A DNA stretch of 10,695 nucleotides from NCBI GenBank assembly GCA_002364245.1, contig DEXR01000022.1, forward strand, positions 97,739 to 108,433, in the 5' to 3' direction. A program made the position numbers and the translations under genes. Source of the stretch: Flavobacteriaceae bacterium UBA3179 (GTDB lineage: Bacteria > Bacteroidota > Bacteroidia > Flavobacteriales > Flavobacteriaceae). The first letter of the stretch is position 1. Each line of letters begins with the position of its first letter. The notes under the pieces were generated by a model, which saw nothing but the letters and a program-made list of their open reading frames with translations, was not told where the DNA came from and made no database searches. Positions 1 through 3,939 of the stretch are shown piece after piece.

Positions 1-28
1 TGGGAATATATAATAACCTGCTTTTCAT
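1..28 (-). CDS. Start of an unidentified gene, cut by the window edge
   Basis: Reading leftwards on the minus strand, an ATG at 28-26 opens a frame that stays open to the window edge and gives MKSRLLYIP. A TAnnTTTG promoter box lies only five bases before this ATG, and the ATG is 24 bases past the comF stop codon, so the gene could be transcribed both from comF and from its own promoter. A basic start followed by hydrophobic residues would fit the beginning of a signal peptide or membrane segment, but nine residues are too few to identify the protein. The call rests on the promoter-to-ATG arrangement and the open frame; a chance ATG remains possible. Confidence 0.4.
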
Positions 29-33
29 CAAGA

Positions 34-66
34 CAAAAATAACGATTCTTTATTATGCAATCGCAA
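34..66 (-). promoter_or_regulatory. Bacteroidota-type promoter for the left-edge gene
   Basis: The minus strand carries TATTTTTG at 41-34, an exact match to the Bacteroidota -7 consensus TAnnTTTG. A TTG at 66-64 lies 22 bases upstream, inside the usual spacing for the -33 element; a second TTG at 60-58 is 16 bases away. Both TTG triplets lie in the last codons of comF. Transcription would start within about the first bases of the ATG at 28, giving a leaderless or nearly leaderless mRNA. The box is seen; promoter activity is inferred. Confidence 0.45.
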
Positions 67-727
67 TAGTTGCGAGGCTAAGTTTTACATTAGTTGCTTT
101 TAGCAGTTGTTGTGCACAGGTTTCGAGTGTGGCGCCAGTAGTAATAATATCATCGACCAATAAAATATGTTGGTTTTCAATAGCTTCTTTATTCTGAAGA
201 GAAAAAACGCCCTCTTCTTTCCAAGCGGGGTTGTATCGTGAAAACCGTTCTTTAAAAACTTGTGACTTTGTTTTTGAAAGTTTCAGTAAAATATCATCGC
301 GATACGGAACCTGTAAAGCCTCTGCAATGGCTTTACCAAAACCTTCCACTTGGTTATAACCTCTTTTTTTCAGTTTTTGTTTATGTAGCGGAACGGGAAT
401 GACCATATCGATGTTCTTGTATGTTGAAATTTCAGTAAGTTCAGCTCCAAGCCATCTTCCGAAGAAACCACTAATCTGCTCCTGGTTCCTGTATTTTAAG
501 TTATGGAGAATGTTCTGGGTAATTCCCCTTTTTTGAAACTGAAGCAAGGCTGTAGCTCGCTCTAAAGGGAATCGACCATAAAAAATATCAGAAAATGCGG
601 TATTATTATTTCTATGATGACAAGCCAATGGCAAATCAAACCTACACGTGGCGCAGAGTATTTTTTCGCCCTTTAAAAGCAGTTCATTACAACCGTTACA
701 AACTTTCGGAAACAAAAGATTTAACAT
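53..727 (-). CDS. comF: ComF family phosphoribosyltransferase-like protein
   Basis: This 224-residue protein has the full ComF layout. An N-terminal zinc-ribbon-like segment carries two CxxC pairs (C10/C13 and C25/C28), with a further C36-H37-H38 cluster. The middle has the family signature of a PVPLH stretch followed by RGYNQ (about 111-126). The C-terminal phosphoribosyltransferase domain ends in the PRPP-binding loop VDDIITTGAT (191-200), with its two acidic residues and TTG core intact. Length is normal for the family. ComF proteins act in the cytoplasm and are tied to DNA uptake in naturally competent bacteria such as Bacillus and Haemophilus, but the reaction catalysed is not settled and the gene is also present in bacteria not known to be competent. 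No other competence gene is in the window. The start is the ATG at 727; the 78-bp spacer to the divergent gene at 806 must hold its promoter, but I see no clear box on this strand. No terminator follows the stop codon. Confidence 0.93.
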   Translation of the reverse strand: MLNLLFPKVCNGCNELLLKGEKILCATCRFDLPLACHHRNNNTAFSDIFYGRFPLERATALLQFQKRGITQNILHNLKYRNQEQISGFFGRWLGAELTEISTYKNIDMVIPVPLHKQKLKKRGYNQVEGFGKAIAEALQVPYRDDILLKLSKTKSQVFKERFSRYNPAWKEEGVFSLQNKEAIENQHILLVDDIITTGATLETCAQQLLKATNVKLSLATIAIA

Positions 728-763
728 AATTTAAATTTTTTTACCATTTTGTAAACGTTTCGG

Positions 764-786
764 TTGTTACTACCTTAGTACTTTAG
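764..786 (+). promoter_or_regulatory. Possible promoter of the coiled-coil gene
   Basis: TACTTTAG at 779-786 differs from the Bacteroidota -7 consensus TAnnTTTG at one position and ends 19 bases before the ATG at 806, which would leave a leader of roughly 10-15 bases. The nearest TTG (764-766) is only 12 bases upstream, shorter than usual, so the -33 element is unconvincing. This 78-bp divergent spacer must serve both this gene and comF. Confidence 0.3.
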
Positions 787-805
787 CGATTAAAACCATC
801 TTAAT

Positions 806-1696
806 ATGAGTTCAGAATCAGAAACTAGTGGAACCAAGTTTAAAATACTCATAGGAGTATTATCTGTATTGTTAATTGCACTTGCCGTTTACACCGTATC
901 TCTTTACAATGATAGTAAAGATAAGGTAACCGGTCTTGAGCAACAAAAAGAAACAATTGAAAATGAATTGGAAGAGTTGATCGCCAACTACGATGAGGTA
1001 ATCCAAGATAACGAGTTAAAAGACAAAGATCTTTTGGCAGCTCGTGACCGAATAGAAGTACTTTTAGACTCGGTTAAAGATGCTGAAGCGAACGTACTTT
1101 TAATTGAACGTTACAAATCTGAAGTGGGAAGGCTGAAAAATGAACGTAAAATGCTTTTTAAACGAGCCGATAGCTTAATAGCAGTTAATAAACGTATTGC
1201 TATGGAACGTGACAGCACAACTTCTGTGTTAAATGAAACTATAAAAGTGGTAGACTCTGTAAACGAAGAAAACACGTCTATGGCCGAAACCATTAAAAAG
1301 GGTTCAATTGTAAATGCAACCGACTTACGAGGAGAAGCTGTAATTATCCGTAATAGCGGTAAGGTAGTTGATACTCGAAGAGCCAGTAGAGCAGATAAAA
1401 TAAGGGCTTGCTTTACTTTAGCACCTAATGCCATCGCACAAAGTGGTGATCGAGAATTATTTGTTCAAGTTATAAACCCTAAAAATAACTTATTGGGTGA
1501 TAAAGAAACCATTAGTTTTGAAAATGGAGACATTTTAAACTACAGCGCTAAAACAAGTGTTTTTTATGAAAATGAAGAGTTAGATGTTTGTGTATTAGTA
1601 AATGCTACCGAAAACAATTTGATTGAAGGACGTTATGTAGTGAATGTGTTTGATGGTGAAACACAAGTTGCTACTACAACTATGGAATTAAAATAA
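806..1696 (+). CDS. Membrane-anchored coiled-coil protein of unknown function
   Basis: This 296-residue protein has three parts. A short polar N-terminus precedes one transmembrane helix (about 13-33). A long charged helical stretch rich in E, K, L and D (about 37-165) looks like coiled coil. A C-terminal domain (about 168-296) alternates hydrophobic and polar residues and probably forms a beta-sandwich; it holds the segment RACFTLAPNAIA (200-211) followed by VQVINPKNN. Lysines 11 and 13 before the helix suggest N-in topology, so coiled coil and C-terminal domain would lie in the periplasm. I recognise the overall type from Flavobacteriaceae, where it is sometimes named 'chromosome partitioning protein ParA'. 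That name is not supported here: there is no Walker A motif or any ATPase fold. The gene has its own terminator and is not in an operon with glyQS. A role as an envelope spacer or tether is only a guess. Confidence 0.85.
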   Translation: MSSESETSGTKFKILIGVLSVLLIALAVYTVSLYNDSKDKVTGLEQQKETIENELEELIANYDEVIQDNELKDKDLLAARDRIEVLLDSVKDAEANVLLIERYKSEVGRLKNERKMLFKRADSLIAVNKRIAMERDSTTSVLNETIKVVDSVNEENTSMAETIKKGSIVNATDLRGEAVIIRNSGKVVDTRRASRADKIRACFTLAPNAIAQSGDRELFVQVINPKNNLLGDKETISFENGDILNYSAKTSVFYENEELDVCVLVNATENNLIEGRYVVNVFDGETQVATTTMELK

Positions 1697-1715
1697 TAAC
1701 AACAATAAATTTATT

Positions 1716-1747
1716 AAACCGCTACGTGTTATCGTAGCGGTTTTTTT
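1716..1747 (+). terminator. Strong intrinsic terminator after the coiled-coil gene
   Basis: AAACCGCTACG at 1716-1726 pairs perfectly with CGTAGCGGTTT at 1733-1743 across a six-base loop, giving an 11-bp stem followed by T's to 1747. It lies 20 bases past the stop codon at 1696. The last T of the tract is also the first base of the likely glyQS promoter box. Confidence 0.88.
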
Positions 1748-1754
1748 ATTTTTG
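1747..1754 (+). promoter_or_regulatory. Promoter box (-7) of glyQS next to the start codon
   Basis: TATTTTTG at 1747-1754 is an exact match to the Bacteroidota TAnnTTTG element. Only four bases (CGCT) separate it from the ATG at 1759, so transcription would start at or within a base or two of the start codon, leaving no room for a ribosome binding site. The -33 region falls in the terminator hairpin and shows no TTG, so the call rests on the -7 box and on the need for a promoter after the strong terminator. Confidence 0.5.
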
Positions 1755-1758
1755 CGCT

Positions 1759-3294
1759 ATGGCAAATAACGAAGATCATTTTAAGAAGGTAGTTTCCCAC
1801 GCAAAAGAATATGGATATGTTTTTGCGTCCAGTGAAATATATGACGGACTTAGTGCCGTGTATGATTATGCACAAAACGGAGTAGAGTTAAAAAAGAATA
1901 TCCGTGAATATTGGTGGCGAAGTATGGTGTATATGCACCAAAACATTGTTGGGATAGATGCATCTATACTTATGCATCCAACTACTTGGAAAGCCTCTGG
2001 TCACGTTGATGCCTTTACCGATCCTTTAATAGATAATAAAGACTCAAAAAAGAGATATCGAGCAGATGTGCTGATAGAGGATTATGCTGAAAAATTGGAG
2101 CAAAAGGCTCAAAAAGAAATAAAAAAAGCCAAAAAACGCTTTGGTGACGATTTTGATGAAGCCGAATTTGTAAGTACACATCCACGCGTTGTTCGTTATA
2201 GAAAGGAGCAAAAAGAAATTTTAAGCCGCATGGCAAAATCACTTGCTGCTGAAGATTTAAAAGACGTTAAAGCTCTTATTGAAGAATTAGGAATTGCGTG
2301 TCCTGAAACCGGAAGTAAAAACTGGACCGAAGTACGTCAGTTTAACTTAATGTTTGGTACTAAGTTAGGAGCTTCAGCAGAAAGCGCTACCGATTTATAT
2401 TTACGTCCCGAAACAGCACAGGGTATTTTTGTAAACTTCTTGAACGTTCAAAAAACGGGTCGTATGAAAATACCATTTGGTATTGCTCAAACCGGTAAAG
2501 CATTTAGAAATGAAATTGTTGCGCGTCAGTTCATATTCCGTATGCGGGAGTTTGAGCAAATGGAAATGCAATTTTTTGTTCGCCCTGGTGATGAATTAAA
2601 ATGGTATGAATACTGGAAAGAAACCCGTTTAAAATGGCACATGTCGTTAGGAATGGGAGAAGAAAACTACCGGTTCCACGACCACGAAAAATTGGCTCAT
2701 TACGCCAACGCCGCAGCCGATATAGAATTTAACTTCCCATTCGGATTTAAAGAGTTGGAAGGAATTCATTCCCGAACCGATTTTGATTTAAAAGCGCACG
2801 AAGAACACAGTGGTAAAAAGCTTCAGTTTTTCGATCCTGAAATGAACAAAAATTACGTTCCTTATGTAGTTGAAACATCAATAGGTTTAGATAGAATGTT
2901 CTTGGCTGTGTTAAGCAACTCTTTAGAAGAAGAAGAATTAGATGGAGGCACAACCCGAACTGTATTAAAAATACCAGCTATTTTAGCTCCAACTAAAGCA
3001 GCGATACTACCTTTGGTAAAGAAAGATGGATTGCCAGAAATAGCTGAAAAAATCATTGAAGATCTTCAGTGGGACTACAACGTAAGTTATGACGAGAAAG
3101 ATGCTGTGGGAAGACGTTATCGTCGTCAAGATGCTGCTGGAACACCTTATTGTATTACAATAGATCACCAAACAAAAGAAGACAACACGGTGACGATTAG
3201 GGATCGTGATACCATGGAACAAGAACGCATTGCCATTTCAGAACTATCAGAAAAACTGAAAAAAAGCATTTCTTTTAAAGCATGGCTTCAGTAA
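1759..3294 (+). CDS. glyQS: Glycine--tRNA ligase, single-chain type
   Basis: This cytoplasmic enzyme activates glycine with ATP and loads it onto tRNA-Gly. The 511-residue sequence is the single-chain (homodimer, alpha2) class II type, not the two-subunit alpha2beta2 GlyQ/GlyS type of E. coli. Visible signatures are the N-terminal segment with SSEIYDG and WWRSMV (about 25-56), LRPETAQGIFVNF (215-227), class II motif 2 from FRNEI to RMREFEQME (249-269), motif 3 ending in GLDR (376-379), and a C-terminal anticodon-binding domain (about 405-500). A lysine- and glutamate-rich insertion (about 95-175) follows the first catalytic segment, making the protein longer than Gram-positive homologues; I believe this is usual in Bacteroidota. 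The ATG at 1759 fits the family N-terminus and lies four bases after the promoter box. It is probably transcribed alone, bounded by terminators on both sides. Confidence 0.97.
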   Translation: MANNEDHFKKVVSHAKEYGYVFASSEIYDGLSAVYDYAQNGVELKKNIREYWWRSMVYMHQNIVGIDASILMHPTTWKASGHVDAFTDPLIDNKDSKKRYRADVLIEDYAEKLEQKAQKEIKKAKKRFGDDFDEAEFVSTHPRVVRYRKEQKEILSRMAKSLAAEDLKDVKALIEELGIACPETGSKNWTEVRQFNLMFGTKLGASAESATDLYLRPETAQGIFVNFLNVQKTGRMKIPFGIAQTGKAFRNEIVARQFIFRMREFEQMEMQFFVRPGDELKWYEYWKETRLKWHMSLGMGEENYRFHDHEKLAHYANAAADIEFNFPFGFKELEGIHSRTDFDLKAHEEHSGKKLQFFDPEMNKNYVPYVVETSIGLDRMFLAVLSNSLEEEELDGGTTRTVLKIPAILAPTKAAILPLVKKDGLPEIAEKIIEDLQWDYNVSYDEKDAVGRRYRRQDAAGTPYCITIDHQTKEDNTVTIRDRDTMEQERIAISELSEKLKKSISFKAWLQ

Positions 3295-3315
3295 GATAAA
3301 GCTAAATAAAGTAAT

Positions 3316-3346
3316 AAAAGAGCAGGGTGTTATTCTGCTCTTTTTT
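3316..3346. terminator. Bidirectional terminator between glyQS and the lipoprotein gene
   Basis: AAAAGAGCAG at 3316-3325 pairs with CTGCTCTTTT at 3335-3344 across a nine-base loop, followed on the plus strand by T's to 3346. On the minus strand the same hairpin is followed by TTTTATTACTTTATTT, also T-rich, so it can end both convergent transcripts. It starts 21 bases past the glyQS stop. On the minus strand the right arm is the lipoprotein's last codons and the loop holds its TAA stop (3332-3330). Confidence 0.85.
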
Positions 3347-3689
3347 GTATTTCAGAAACAAATACGGGATTGGCTTTTATACAGCGGTTCATTCTACGTA
3401 AAGGATTGAACTGAAACCAAACTTTTTCACCATCCTTTTTATAGATTTCTTCTAAGTTTATAGGGTCGTAATATGTTTCTTCTTTTTCTAACTTAATGGT
3501 GTAGGGGCAATCGTCTTCTTTAGTTGAATGGACAACAACACCTTTTTTAAAACCGGCTGCCATCATTTTTTGTTCGGCTTGTTTTTCTACGGAAGTCATT
3601 GTATTGCTTTCTGAAGTTGTTTCTTTAGTAGTGTTGCAAGCTATTGCAAATAGGAATAAAAATCCAAAACTGAATTTTAATAGTGTCAT
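3330..3689 (-). CDS. Small lipoprotein of unknown function
   Basis: This 119-residue protein starts with a hydrophobic signal peptide ending at a lipobox, AIAC, with the lipid-bearing cysteine at 18. The -3 residue is A rather than the commoner L. The sequence after the cysteine (N-T-T-K-E) is polar but shows no clear Bacteroidota surface-export signal, so a periplasm-facing position is as likely as the cell surface. The mature part has a low-complexity linker (19-45) and a compact C-terminal domain (about 46-117) with AAGFKKGVVV, DDCPYTIKLE, YYDPINLEE, KVWFQF and LRRMNRCIKANP. The two remaining cysteines (C61 and C103) could form a disulphide. I recognise this domain type from other Bacteroidota proteins of unknown function. 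The upstream region on this strand has only a weak promoter-like box (ATTATTTG, 3735-3728). The last codons and stop lie inside the shared terminator. Confidence 0.88.
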   Translation of the reverse strand: MTLLKFSFGFLFLFAIACNTTKETTSESNTMTSVEKQAEQKMMAAGFKKGVVVHSTKEDDCPYTIKLEKEETYYDPINLEEIYKKDGEKVWFQFNPLRRMNRCIKANPVFVSEIQKRAE

Positions 3690-3780
3690 TGATATTAGAT
3701 TTTAGTTTATAATAATAGGGTAAATTACAAATAATGTGCCGTAAAAAATGGTAATTATCGAAAAATCATTTCTTAAGTTT

Positions 3781-3807
3781 TTTGTAAATCATCGTTATTT
3801 AAATTAG
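3781..3807 (+). promoter_or_regulatory. Possible promoter of the secreted protein gene
   Basis: TTTG at 3781-3784 and TAAATTAG at 3800-3807 resemble the Bacteroidota -33 and -7 elements. The -7 box has one mismatch to TAnnTTTG and the gap of 15 bases is a little short. If used, the mRNA would begin near 3812 with a leader of about 125 bases that contains the inverted repeat and the short open frame. Confidence 0.25.
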
Positions 3808-3808
3808 C

Positions 3809-3837
3809 AGTATTTTTAGGGTTTATATGAAAATACT
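3809..3837. repeat. 8-bp inverted repeat upstream of the secreted protein gene
   Basis: AGTATTTT at 3809-3816 is the exact reverse complement of AAAATACT at 3830-3837, with a 13-base spacer. It begins two bases after the candidate -7 box, where it could be a repressor site or a weak hairpin at the mRNA 5' end. In such AT-rich DNA an A/T-dominated repeat of this size may arise by chance. Confidence 0.3.
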
Positions 3838-3939
3838 ATAATAATTGACTATAAATTTTAACGTAAAGCTTTATTGTTGTTCTATGAAGACATTGTATTT
3901 TTATAGCATTAAGAAACTATTAACTAAAAATCTAATTTA

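Larger units (their letters stand above)
3690..3939. other. Divergent intergenic spacer, 250 bp
   Basis: This very AT-rich spacer lies between the start codons of the lipoprotein gene (minus) and the secreted protein gene (plus) and must hold both promoters. It also contains an 8-bp inverted repeat (3809-3837), two copies of GTATTTTTA (3810-3818 and 3895-3903), and an 18-codon open frame (3884-3940) ending on the start codon of the secreted protein. I see no tRNA-like or riboswitch-like structure. Confidence 0.6.

Noticed and set aside
806..1696. Naming the coiled-coil protein ParA
   Set aside because: There is no Walker A or deviant Walker motif and the protein has a membrane helix and coiled coil instead of an ATPase domain.
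2424..2431. TATTTTTG promoter-like octamer inside glyQS
   Set aside because: It encodes part of the conserved GIFV stretch and precedes no gene start. It shows that the octamer alone occurs by chance, so the other boxes are supported mainly by their position.
3844..3869. TTGACT resembling an E. coli sigma-70 -35 element in the spacer before the secreted protein gene
   Set aside because: The primary sigma factor of Bacteroidota does not use TTGACA/TATAAT promoters, and no good second element is placed correctly.
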